Source: an uncultured Coriobacteriaceae bacterium
GTDB lineage: Bacteria; Actinomycetota; Coriobacteriia; Coriobacteriales; Coriobacteriaceae
Direction of reading: 5' to 3'
Assembly (NCBI GenBank): GCA_944322305.1
Contig: CALUOP010000010.1
Span: 19,715-83,714, forward strand
Length of the DNA stretch: 64,000 bases
In this document: positions 49,687 to 57,489 of the stretch, piece after piece
How positions within the stretch are numbered: position 1 is the stretch's first letter
How the letters are laid out: the number at the start of each line of letters is the position of its first letter
The notes under the pieces: generated by a model
Told to the model about the DNA's origin: nothing
Seen by the model: the letters and a program-made list of their open reading frames with translations, nothing else
The model's database searches: none
Translations under genes and position numbers: made by a program

Positions 49687-52265
49687 CAGAACCTTTCGGA
49701 GCCGGTGGGAGCGCTTGCGGCAGTGGGGTCCGCGGCGTGAGCGGGACGATGCCGCGCGGGCGCGGCGGCGAGGGTGCGCTGGGCGCGCGCATGCAGGAAC
49801 TCCACGACGATGAGGTAGGTGCAGGTTGCCGTGAGCGCGACGATCCAGCAGATCAGCAGCGGCAGCGGGTCCGCCAGGACGAACTGGAGCACCACGAGCA
49901 GCACGGCCTCGCACGCGAGCGCGACGATTCCGCGATGCACGAGAACGGGATAGGCGCGTTCGATGCGCTCGGCGCGAGCGGGGTCGTCCAGCACGCCAGA
50001 AACAAGCGCCGTGCGGCTTGGATCCGCAAGGGCGGCATCTGCTCCCACGTGCTCGGCAATCATGAGGTCGGTCTCGGCGAGCCTGCGGTCGAACAGCGCG
50101 TTCACGCTAACGAGGCGGCGGCGGGCGCCGATGCCGATGACGAGCGCGGGTATGCAGAACAGCAGGAGCACCCCCAGGTTCGCTGCGTAGGCGCCGTCGT
50201 AGAAGCCAGCCACCGCCTCGCGCATGGCGTCGATGCCGTAGGTGAAGGGAAGCCAGGGATGGAGCGCCTGGAAGAAGCCGGGCATCATCTCGATGGGGTA
50301 GGTGCCCGCCGCGCCCGGGATCTGGAGCACCACGAGCAGCACGCCGAGGGCCTTGCCGATGTGCTTGAAGGAGATGGCGAGCGCATAGACGATGAGGACG
50401 TAGACGAGCGAGGCGACCATGCCCGCCGCCACGTAGGCCACGGGCGAGACGCATTGGATGCCGAGCACGATGTCGCCGGTGCAGCAGATGATTGCCTGCA
50501 CTTGGCCGAGCATGGCGAGCAGAAGCCACCGGCCGAGAAAGCCCTGCCAGGGCTGGAACGTGCCCACGCCCTCGGGATCCACTTCAAGCTTGAAGATGGC
50601 GACGAGGACAAAGCCGCCCACCCACAGGGCGAGGTTCGTGTAGAACGGGGCGACGCCTGAGCCGTAGTTCTCCACGGGGAAGACCGGGTGGTTCTCCATC
50701 GTGATGGGCGCGCTCAGGTAGCTGCCCATATGCGCGGGGTCGAGCTGGGCGACCTTGTCCAGCTCCGCAAAGGCCTGCGCGCTCGAGAGGGCGTCGATGT
50801 CGTCCGCCATGCTGCCGATCTGCTCGCCTGCGACGCGGAGGGTCTCGGCCGTGTCGTCTGCCAGGGTGACGGTCTGCGCGAGCAGGCTGTCGAGCTCAGC
50901 GAGCAGCGCGTTCGCCTGGTCGGTCGCCGGGCCGATGGCCTCCAGCGTGCCCGTGAGGTGGCTTCCGGCGTCGGCGAAGTCGTTGAGCGCGGAAGAGATG
51001 TCACCTGAGGCATCGTCGGCGAGACCCGACTGCAGGTCGCTCAGGCTGCGAGCGCCGCTTTGCACGGCATCGTTTACCGAGGCAGAGAGGCCGCGCACGG
51101 CATCGGCGTCCGCCTTGATGGCGTCCGAGACGCTCTGCAGCTGATCGAGCTGCTCCTTTTGGCCGTCGGTGAGCGTGACGAGCACCGAGATTTCGGTATC
51201 GAGATCGCTGACGATGTCGTTGCGGATGGTTTCCTGCTCGCCGTCTGCGGCGGGAAGCTCGAGGATGGACGTGCGTACGGACTCGAGAGAGATTTTGAAG
51301 GTCTGCACGGTGCCGTCGAGCGAGCGCACAGCCGCGACGGCGTTGTCGATGGTGCCCTGGGCCCAGCCGATGTCACCGGTGATGGCGCCGATGTCGTAGG
51401 CGGCGTTCGATGACAGGTCGGCGAGCGTGCCGCTGGCGTCAGAGAGGGCGCCGGACAGGTCGCTCGCCAGGGTGCGGGCGTCACCGCGCATGCTCTTGGC
51501 GCGCTCGAGCGCGTGATCGAGGTTGCCGGCGAGCGTGCTTGCCTGGGTTGAGGCGCTCGAAAGCGAGCTGCGCGCATCTGCGATGGCGTTGCGTGAGGCG
51601 GCAATGGCGGCATCCATGTCTGCGAGGCCGTCGGCGAGCTCGGAGGCCTGCGAGGCCGCCTTGCGCAGGGTGCTCGCGGTGCTGTCAATGCCGTTGCGCG
51701 CGGTGTCGAGCGCCTCGCCCGAGGCGCTCTTGAGCTTCTCGCTCGCCACTTCTCCCACGACGCGGACGAACTCGCTCGAGATCTGGCTCTCGAGCGTCGT
51801 GGCGCCCGTGTCGGTCACCTTTGGGGCGATGGCGTTTTCCTTCTCGTTCACGTAGTAGTCGATGTGGGCCGACTGTGCGTGGCCGTCAAGCACGCCCGAG
51901 AGCGTGGAGGTGAAGTCGCTCGGGATGATGAAGGCGGCAAAGGCGCTGCCGTCGCGGACGCTATCGATGGCTTGTTGCTTGCTGTTGTCGAATATCCAGT
52001 TGAGCTGGTCGTTTTCCTCCAGACGCTGGCGGACCATGTCGCCGGCGTTGACATGCCCCATGTCCGGGATGTCGGCACCCGTGTCCTCGATGACGACGGC
52101 GACCGGAACGGTGGAGGTGTTCTCGTAGGGGTTCCAGTTGGCGCGGATGTTGATCCAGGCGTAGAGCGAGGGAATGATGCACACGCCGATGGTGACGAGG
52201 ACGGCTGCGGGATTGCGCAGGACGCGTTTGAGGTCACGGACAAAGATGCGCACGACGGTTTCCAT
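49686..52265 (-). CDS. YhgE/Pip-type membrane protein, upstream paralogue
   Basis: 859 residues, start after AAGGGGGA. It has the same plan as its neighbour: 'AAVLVTIGVCIIPSLYAWINIRANWNPYENTSTVPVAVVIEDTGADI', a long extracellular coiled-coil region, and C-terminal permease-like segments beginning 'APITMENHPVFPVENYGSGVAPFYTNLALWVGGFVLV'. It has ~110 extra C-terminal residues with two more hydrophobic stretches ('IVALACEAVLLVVLQFVL', 'LLICWIVALTATCTYLIVV'). The two proteins are translationally coupled and probably form a heteromer. Their substrate is unknown; in many Gram-positives such pairs are linked to cell-surface export or stress. Confidence 0.88.
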   Translation of the reverse strand: METVVRIFVRDLKRVLRNPAAVLVTIGVCIIPSLYAWINIRANWNPYENTSTVPVAVVIEDTGADIPDMGHVNAGDMVRQRLEENDQLNWIFDNSKQQAIDSVRDGSAFAAFIIPSDFTSTLSGVLDGHAQSAHIDYYVNEKENAIAPKVTDTGATTLESQISSEFVRVVGEVASEKLKSASGEALDTARNGIDSTASTLRKAASQASELADGLADMDAAIAASRNAIADARSSLSSASTQASTLAGNLDHALERAKSMRGDARTLASDLSGALSDASGTLADLSSNAAYDIGAITGDIGWAQGTIDNAVAAVRSLDGTVQTFKISLESVRTSILELPAADGEQETIRNDIVSDLDTEISVLVTLTDGQKEQLDQLQSVSDAIKADADAVRGLSASVNDAVQSGARSLSDLQSGLADDASGDISSALNDFADAGSHLTGTLEAIGPATDQANALLAELDSLLAQTVTLADDTAETLRVAGEQIGSMADDIDALSSAQAFAELDKVAQLDPAHMGSYLSAPITMENHPVFPVENYGSGVAPFYTNLALWVGGFVLVAIFKLEVDPEGVGTFQPWQGFLGRWLLLAMLGQVQAIICCTGDIVLGIQCVSPVAYVAAGMVASLVYVLIVYALAISFKHIGKALGVLLVVLQIPGAAGTYPIEMMPGFFQALHPWLPFTYGIDAMREAVAGFYDGAYAANLGVLLLFCIPALVIGIGARRRLVSVNALFDRRLAETDLMIAEHVGADAALADPSRTALVSGVLDDPARAERIERAYPVLVHRGIVALACEAVLLVVLQFVLADPLPLLICWIVALTATCTYLIVVEFLHARAQRTLAAAPARHRPAHAADPTAASAPTGSERF

Positions 52266-52388
52266 GGGTCCCCCTTGCGATTAATCAATACGGGGTTTGG
52301 CGTATTTCCCCAATTCTGCGGAGATACCCGGTTTCTATGCGCTCTACCGACATTTTTGAAAAGAATTCAAAAAAAAATTGCACGGCAA

Positions 52389-52542
52389 CGGTGCAAAGGG
52401 ACAGGGGACTTTGTTTTGGGATGCGTCGCAGGAGACCTCGCGACACGCGCGCACGCGGCACAAAGCGAACCGCTCGAGACGGCTCGCCTCGCGGTCAACC
52501 GCGACACGCGCGCGGCGCGGGGTCTCCTGCCCCTTTGCACCG
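52389..52542. repeat. ~155-bp nested inverted repeat, AAAGGGACAGGGG family
   Basis: Outer arms CGGTGCAAAGGG (52389-52400) and CCCTTTGCACCG (52531-52542) are perfect complements, as are inner arms GCAGGAGACC (52428-52437) and GGTCTCCTGC (52521-52530). CGCGACACGCGCGC occurs twice inside in direct orientation (52439, 52500). It lies upstream of the YhgE pair. Confidence 0.8.
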
Positions 52543-52594
52543 CTGGCGGTTAGCTGCGCTCGTTGGACGGCAGAGGGGGATGGCGGGGAGTGGT

Positions 52595-52810
52595 TGGTCG
52601 CCAAGACGACCTGCAGGGCAGGGGCCACCTCCGGTTGGTCGCCAACGTGGCATCTAAGCGCTTGGTTGATCGCTGCTTCGTCATCGTCGGGGCATTTGGT
52701 CGCGCAAACGGCACCCAACTCCGGGAAATCCAGGAGTTGCGTGACGTCAGAGCGGTTAAACGAGAATTACCTGCCGGAATCGCGATCAACCGGAGCTGGG
52801 GTGCCAGCGC
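52595..52810. repeat. Degenerate GGTTGGTCGC-type repeat array, locus 3
   Basis: Units GTTGGTCGCCAAGACGACCT (52592), GGTTGGTCGCCAACGTGGCA (52634) and GGTTGATCGCTGCTTCGTCA (52663) are followed by inverted units; 52759-52800 is the near-complement of 40929-40970. The array runs into the 3' end of the alkD-like gene. Confidence 0.7.
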
Positions 52811-53534
52811 CGCGGTTAACCTTGAGCGACTGCAGGTAAGCCTTCTGCTCAGGCGTGACGCGGCGGCTCTCGCGCGCCTTTTGAAGCGCCTTGTTGTGCG
52901 TCCAGGCGTCCAGCGCGACGGGGCGCTGCTCAAAAAGCGGCAGTGTTGCCGCCGGCTGTTTTACCAGCGCAAACGAGAAGTACCACGCACGCGCCATGTT
53001 GACGTAGTACTCCGGCCGGCCGATGGCCGCCACCCACTGCAGCTGCTCGGGGTCGAACGCGTCATCTAAAAACAGCGTCATCAGCTGCACCACGCCGAAG
53101 CGCACGGTGTACTCGGGCTCGGCGCCGATCCAGCCGCGGATCTTCTCGAGCACGGCAGGCAGGTCGCGCGCAAAGGCGGGCACGCGGACAAGGTCGCAGG
53201 TGGCCCAGTTGTCCACCCAGGGAAGAAAGGCGTCGAGCAGCCCAAAGGCCTGTTCAGGCGTGCGGCTCATGCGTCCGATAAGCTCGCCGTGGAGGTTCAT
53301 CTCGTCGTATGTCTCGTGCGGGGAAGCGGCGAGAAACGCCTGAGCGTCACCGGGCCGCTCGCGCAGCAAGCGCTTGGCATACGAGCGCAGGGCCGGCGTG
53401 CGCACGCCAAGGATGCGCGCGGGGTCCACCGTGGGCACCAGCTTGGCCTGGAACGTGCGGTACGCCGGGTCGGCAAGCTGCTCAAGCTCTTGGCGTATCC
53501 GTGCCAGCGTGTCGTTGCTGCGCTCTTCTGCCAT
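52767..53534 (-). CDS. AlkD-family DNA alkylation repair protein
   Basis: 255 residues from the ATG at 53534, after GGAGGGGC. HEAT-like helical repeats typical of the AlkD/AlkC family: 'ILGVRTPALRSYAKRLL', 'MNLHGELIGRMSRTPEQAFGLLDAFLPWVDNWATCDLV', 'WIGAEPEYTVRFGVVQLMTLFL', 'YYVNMARAWYFSFALVKQP', 'NKALQKARESRRVTPEQKAYLQSLK'. These enzymes remove alkylated purines from DNA. The last ~15 residues (RGAGTPAPVDRDSGR) are encoded by repeat array 3, so the natural C-terminus has been extended by repeat DNA. Confidence 0.87.
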   Translation of the reverse strand: MAEERSNDTLARIRQELEQLADPAYRTFQAKLVPTVDPARILGVRTPALRSYAKRLLRERPGDAQAFLAASPHETYDEMNLHGELIGRMSRTPEQAFGLLDAFLPWVDNWATCDLVRVPAFARDLPAVLEKIRGWIGAEPEYTVRFGVVQLMTLFLDDAFDPEQLQWVAAIGRPEYYVNMARAWYFSFALVKQPAATLPLFEQRPVALDAWTHNKALQKARESRRVTPEQKAYLQSLKVNRGAGTPAPVDRDSGR

Positions 53535-53649
53535 GGTGCCCCTCCTGTCCCGTAATACGTCCCATTGTACTCGGCGTCTGTGCCAACTTGCGCACGGCCT
53601 CACGGGGCGCAGGTCGGGAGGGGCGTGATCGGCCGCCGCAGGCATCAAT

Positions 53650-53738
53650 CATTATATACAATATAAAATATACTATACGCGAGTTGTAAATGATGGTAGT
53701 AACGTTTGACGATAATAACGCAAGGAGTTACTATAATC
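53650..53738 (+). promoter_or_regulatory. AT-rich promoter/operator of the toxin-antitoxin operon
   Basis: A sharply AT-rich stretch (TATATACAATATAAAATATA at about 53653, then ACTATAC) followed by GTTTGACGATAATAACGC and AAGGAG. Several overlapping -10-like boxes are present; the antitoxin probably binds here. Confidence 0.55.
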
Positions 53739-54011
53739 GTGTCGTTTAAGGATGAGGACACGCACCGCTTGGCCGAGGGCTACCGCGTCAATCGCTTTCG
53801 TGCGTTTGAGCGCGTCGCCTTGAGGAAGCTGCGGAAACTGCAGGTTGCGGGGGAGCTCGCAGACCTGCGCGTTCCTCCCGGCAACAGGCTCGAAGCGCTG
53901 AAAGGCGATCGCGCAGGTCAACATAGCATCCGCATCAACGATCAGTACCGGCTGTGCTTCAGCTGGACGGAGGGAGGCGCTGAGGATGTTGAGATCGTCG
54001 ACTACCACTGA
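53739..54011 (+). CDS. HigB/RelE-type toxin
   Basis: About 90 residues. The HigB pattern is clear: 'SFKDEDTHRLAEGYRV', 'RKLRKLQVAGELADLRVPPGNRLEALKGDRAGQHSIRINDQYRLCFSW'. HigB toxins are ribosome-dependent mRNA interferases. The start is uncertain: GTG at 53739 is 11 bases after AAGGAG, while family members begin 'M-I-x-SFKD', which would place the start at an ATA or ATC codon. The antitoxin gene overlaps its 3' end by 26 bp. Confidence 0.85.
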   Translation: MSFKDEDTHRLAEGYRVNRFRAFERVALRKLRKLQVAGELADLRVPPGNRLEALKGDRAGQHSIRINDQYRLCFSWTEGGAEDVEIVDYH

Positions 54012-54330
54012 GGGCCGTGACGCAGAAAGCGTCCGGCTCGATCCGGTTACGCCCGGCGAGCTGCTCAAAGAGGAGTTTCTCGAGCCTCTGGGCATTTCCC
54101 AATACCGCCTTGCAAAAGAGACGGGTATACCCGCGCAACGCATCGGCCAGATCGTGCTGGGACGCCGCGCCGTTACGGCCGACACGGATTTGCGCTTATG
54201 CCGCTTCTTTGGCCTGAGCGATGGGTATTGGTTGCGAGCGCAGGTGGCGTACGACACCGAAATGGCTCGGCGTCGGCTTGAGCCCGAGCTCAAGAAGATC
54301 AAGCCGTGGGCCAAGGCCGCTGCGCTATAG
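53986..54330 (+). CDS. HigA-type XRE antitoxin
   Basis: 114 residues with the HigA signature 'PVTPGELLKEEFLEPLGISQYRLAKETGIPAQRIGQIVLGRRAVTADTDLRLCRFFGLSDGYWLRAQ'. It neutralises HigB and represses the operon. The toxin-first order with overlap is typical of higBA. The start chosen lies within the toxin gene; a later start is possible because the first ~18 residues are not conserved. Confidence 0.88.
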   Translation: MLRSSTTTEGRDAESVRLDPVTPGELLKEEFLEPLGISQYRLAKETGIPAQRIGQIVLGRRAVTADTDLRLCRFFGLSDGYWLRAQVAYDTEMARRRLEPELKKIKPWAKAAAL

Positions 54331-54383
54331 GTTTCGCAGGTTGCGGTTGCGCTACGTTGCCCCGAGTCCCGCGCACTAGCCGC

Positions 54384-54418
54384 ATGCGCCAAATAAAGCA
54401 CGGCCTAATTTGGCGCAT
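54384..54418. repeat. Intergenic palindrome, family 1 copy H
   Basis: Arms ATGCGCCAAAT and ATTTGGCGCAT with loop AAAGCACGGCCTA, the inverted loop orientation shared with copy B. It lies between higA and corA. Confidence 0.9.
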
Positions 54419-54493
54419 GCGCACGGCGTCATGGGGTGCATACGGCGACCGTGCGGAAACGGGTACAAAGGGGCCAAGCGGAAGGAGGGCGGC

Positions 54494-55627
54494 ATGGGCA
54501 TGCGATGGGAGCTGCGCGGCGGCGTTTTGGTTGAGGGCGAGAAGAGCGGCTCCGTGCGCTCCGGCGATCCGTCGGCAGCGGCGTCGGCACCTGCGCCCGA
54601 CGTTGCCTCCGGAGTCTGCGCCGTCGAGCTCTTCTCGCCCGACGAGGCCGCTGCCTGCAGCTTCTCGCCCTTGGGTGCGGAGGTGCTGCGCCAGCTGCCG
54701 CACGCCGCCATCCCCTTTGTGGAGTGCGGCGAGGCCGAGGCGGCGGGCGCGGTGGTGATGTCGCCCGGCGCGCAGCGTGCCGCGGGTGCCCGGCGCTTTG
54801 CCTTTGTCCTCACGGCGCGCACGCTTGCGCTGGTGGATGCCAGCGGGCTGTGCCCCACGTTCCTCAAGCACCTGGCCGCCGAGAAGACCGCGGTAGAAAC
54901 GCCGGCTGCCGTGCTCTGCGCCCTGCTCAGCGCGCAGCTGCGCGACCATCCTGCCAAGCTCTCGATGGTGCGCGACGACATCGAGCGGCTGGAGGAGCAG
55001 ATCTTGGAGGGGTGCACGCGCGTGAACCGCGCCATGATGATGGCCGACACGCGTCGCATGCTGGGGCTTGACGCCTTTTACCAGGGCATGTCCGACCTGA
55101 CAGACCTGCTGGCCGAGAAGGGCGGCAGCGTTGTTGCCCCGGGCGACCGTGCGCAGCTGCGGATGCTCTCGCGCCAGCTCGATCGCCTGTCCACGCGGCT
55201 TGAGTCGCTGCAAGATTACAGCCTGCAGGTGCACAGCCTGTACCAAGAGAGTATCGACGTGCGGCAGAACAACGTGATGCAGTGGCTCACCGTGGTGGCC
55301 ACCATCGCCATGCCGCTCACGTTCATCACCGGGTGGTACGGTATGAACTTCCCGCACATGGTGCTTATCGACGCGCCGTGGGGCTACCCGTTCGCGGTGA
55401 CCCTTTGCGTGGTCGTGGCGGCGCTTGAGATTGCGTTTTTCCATCGGCGCGGCTGGCTTGCGTTCGGCGGTGCAACCAGGCGCAGCCGCAGGTCAAAGCG
55501 CAAGGATCGCCCGAGGCGCAAGGCCCGCCTTGCCGGCAGCAAACGCCAGCCCGGGCACGAAACCCCAGGCAAGCATGCCCACGCGGGAGCGTTTGCGCCT
55601 CACAACGATAACGACGCAACTGACTAG
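54494..55627 (+). CDS. CorA-family divalent metal ion transporter
   Basis: 377 residues from the ATG at 54494, after GAAGGAGGGC. The C-terminal pore has two membrane segments and the diagnostic 'TGWYGMNF' (GMN) motif after 'MQWLTVVATIAMPLTFI'; the long stalk helix precedes it ('LQDYSLQVHSLYQESIDVRQNNV'). The N-terminal soluble domain is divergent. It probably imports Mg2+ or a related ion as a pentamer. A ~55-residue basic C-terminal tail (RRSRRSKRKDRPRRKAR) is unusual for CorA, which normally ends close after the second segment. Confidence 0.88.
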   Translation: MGMRWELRGGVLVEGEKSGSVRSGDPSAAASAPAPDVASGVCAVELFSPDEAAACSFSPLGAEVLRQLPHAAIPFVECGEAEAAGAVVMSPGAQRAAGARRFAFVLTARTLALVDASGLCPTFLKHLAAEKTAVETPAAVLCALLSAQLRDHPAKLSMVRDDIERLEEQILEGCTRVNRAMMMADTRRMLGLDAFYQGMSDLTDLLAEKGGSVVAPGDRAQLRMLSRQLDRLSTRLESLQDYSLQVHSLYQESIDVRQNNVMQWLTVVATIAMPLTFITGWYGMNFPHMVLIDAPWGYPFAVTLCVVVAALEIAFFHRRGWLAFGGATRRSRRSKRKDRPRRKARLAGSKRQPGHETPGKHAHAGAFAPHNDNDATD

Positions 55628-55735
55628 CGCAGGAGTGCCGCCAACAAGCACGGTCCCAGCGCAAACGGGTACAAGCCCAGGGCATAGGGAAACGCAGCAG
55701 GCCGGCCTCGCCCGGCCCGGGAGAGAGAGGACACC

Positions 55736-56266
55736 ATGCAGTACCTGATCGCAACGAGCAGCAAAACGGGCAATACGCGCCAGCTGGCCGACGCCTTGGC
55801 CGCGGCGTTGGCGGGCCGGGAGGGCGCAACCTGCGTCTACAACGGCTCTGCGGGGCCTGAGGCCGCAGCCGCCTTGCCGCAGGCCGACACCGCGCTGGTA
55901 GGTTTTTGGTGCGACAAGGGCACCTGCCCGCCCGATACAGCGGAGCTTCTCGCCCAGCTGGGCGGCAAGCGCGTGTTCCTGTTCGGCACGGCGGGCTTTG
56001 GCGGAGCGCCGGAGTACTTCGACCGCATCCTGGACACGGTGCGCGCGCAGCTGCCGGCAAGCGCCGTGTACCTGGGTGGCGCCATGTGCCAGGGCAAGAT
56101 GACGCCGAACGTGCGCACCCGGTACGAGGCCATGCTGGCCGAGAAGCCCGGCGACGCGCGTATCCAGGCCATGATCGATAACTTCGACGCGGCCCTTGCG
56201 CATCCCGACGCACGCGACCTCGCGGCCGTTGCAACAGCCGCCCAGGCTGCGCTCGGCCTCTGCTGA
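55736..56266 (+). CDS. Flavodoxin-family protein
   Basis: 176 residues, start after GAGAGAGAGGAC. The FMN-phosphate loop 'ATSSKTGNTRQLADAL' starts the protein, with 'ALVGFWCDKGTCPPDT' and 'VFLFGTAGFGGAPEYFDRIL' as the isoalloxazine-flanking loops. This is the flavodoxin/BilS-like group of gut anaerobes. It presumably carries electrons for a reductase not encoded next to it. Confidence 0.82.
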   Translation: MQYLIATSSKTGNTRQLADALAAALAGREGATCVYNGSAGPEAAAALPQADTALVGFWCDKGTCPPDTAELLAQLGGKRVFLFGTAGFGGAPEYFDRILDTVRAQLPASAVYLGGAMCQGKMTPNVRTRYEAMLAEKPGDARIQAMIDNFDAALAHPDARDLAAVATAAQAALGLC

Positions 56267-56610
56267 CGTATCCGGGGCGCGTACGCCCGGCGCACGCCGT
56301 GCACCCTGCCCTCGGCGCCGGTCTCTCGGCCCGGCGGGTGCATCCGGGCGGCGCCTTGCCCCGGCGCCTTCTCCAGGCGTTTAGGCGGCAGCCGCGCACG
56401 GTTTAGCTTTGGGCCTAAACGGGAACAAGAGCAGAAGCGCCGCGGCGCGTCTTGAGGCATGTCGCGGTTCGGTGACGCCGTTTGCGCGCGGCGCCTCACC
56501 GCTTGCGTAGAGGGTTCCCGGGCCTGGCGGAGCTGCGCGTTGCGTTGCGCTAAAATGTGCCCGGGCGTAGATAGTATTATTGGGTGAGCAGACAGCGAGG
56601 GAGGCCGCTC
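56267..56610. other. Intergenic region upstream of the two-component system
   Basis: 344 bp without a gene. It includes GC-rich inverted sequences near 56320-56370 and, near its end, TAGTATTATTGGG (56572-56584), the likely -10 region of the response regulator gene. Confidence 0.45.
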
Positions 56611-57327
56611 ATGGCTTCGGATGCACGTAAGATTCTGTTGGTTGAGGACGAGAAGGCCATTCGCGACGCCGTTGCGGCGTATCTTGAGCGCGAGGGCTAT
56701 TACGTGGTAGGCGTGGGCGACGGCCAGTCGGCCGTTGAGGAGTTCGAGAAGCACCCGTTCGACCTCATCATCTTGGATCTCATGCTGCCCAAGCTCTCCG
56801 GCGAGCGCGTGTGCCGCGCCATCCGCGACACCTCGGACGTGCCGATCATCATGCTCACCGCCAAGGGCGAGGTCGAGGACCGCATCATCGGCCTTGAGCT
56901 CGGCGCGGACGACTACCTCATCAAGCCGTTCAGCCCCCGCGAGCTGGTGGCCCGCGTGCGCGCGCTGCTGCGCCGCACCCACATGGCAGACGAGCCGCAG
57001 GTCGAGGTTCTCGACTTCTCCGACCTGGTGATCGACATCTCGGGTCACAAGATCCTGGTCGAGGGCAAGGAGGTCGACCTCACGGCCTCCGAGTTCAAGC
57101 TGCTGACCACCCTGGCTCGCCATCCGGGCCGCGTGTACACCCGCATGGAGCTGGTGGAGAAGGTTCTGGGCTACGACTTCGAGGGCTACGAGCGCACGAT
57201 CGACTCGCACGTGAAGAACCTCCGCGCCAAGCTGGGCGACGACCCGCGCCATCCCAAGTGGCTTTACACCGTGCACGGCGTGGGCTACCGCTTCGAGGCC
57301 CCCGAGAAGAAGGCCGACAAGCAGTAA
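56611..57327 (+). CDS. OmpR-family response regulator
   Basis: 238 residues from the ATG at 56611, after GCGAGGGAGG. Receiver domain: 'KILLVEDEKAIRDAV', phospho-Asp in 'LIILDLMLPKLSGERVC', 'IIMLTAKGE' and 'DDYLIKPFSPRELVARV'. The C-terminal winged helix is 'VDLTASEFKLLTTLARHPGRVYTRMELVEKVLG...RTIDSHVKNLRAKLGDD...YTVHGVGYRF'. The cognate kinase gene starts 162 bp downstream after a repeat hairpin. Targets are unknown. Confidence 0.94.
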   Translation: MASDARKILLVEDEKAIRDAVAAYLEREGYYVVGVGDGQSAVEEFEKHPFDLIILDLMLPKLSGERVCRAIRDTSDVPIIMLTAKGEVEDRIIGLELGADDYLIKPFSPRELVARVRALLRRTHMADEPQVEVLDFSDLVIDISGHKILVEGKEVDLTASEFKLLTTLARHPGRVYTRMELVEKVLGYDFEGYERTIDSHVKNLRAKLGDDPRHPKWLYTVHGVGYRFEAPEKKADKQ

Positions 57328-57368
57328 GGGCGCCGGGCCCGCTGTGCTTCGCACTACCGATCGCGCTG

Positions 57369-57417
57369 AACGTACCCGTCCCCTGTGGCAGATTTCGCCA
57401 TGGGGGACGGGTACGTT
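57369..57417. repeat. GGGGACGGGTAC-family hairpin between response regulator and kinase
   Basis: Perfect 15-bp arms AACGTACCCGTCCCC (57369-57383) and GGGGACGGGTACGTT (57403-57417) around TGTGGCAGATTTCGCCATG. It could reduce read-through from the regulator gene into the kinase gene. Confidence 0.9.
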
Positions 57418-57489
57418 TGACAGGCTCGCGGCGTTTGTCCGGGCGATGGGATACGATACAGGGGTGCCCTAGTTGGAAGGTTGGTGCCC

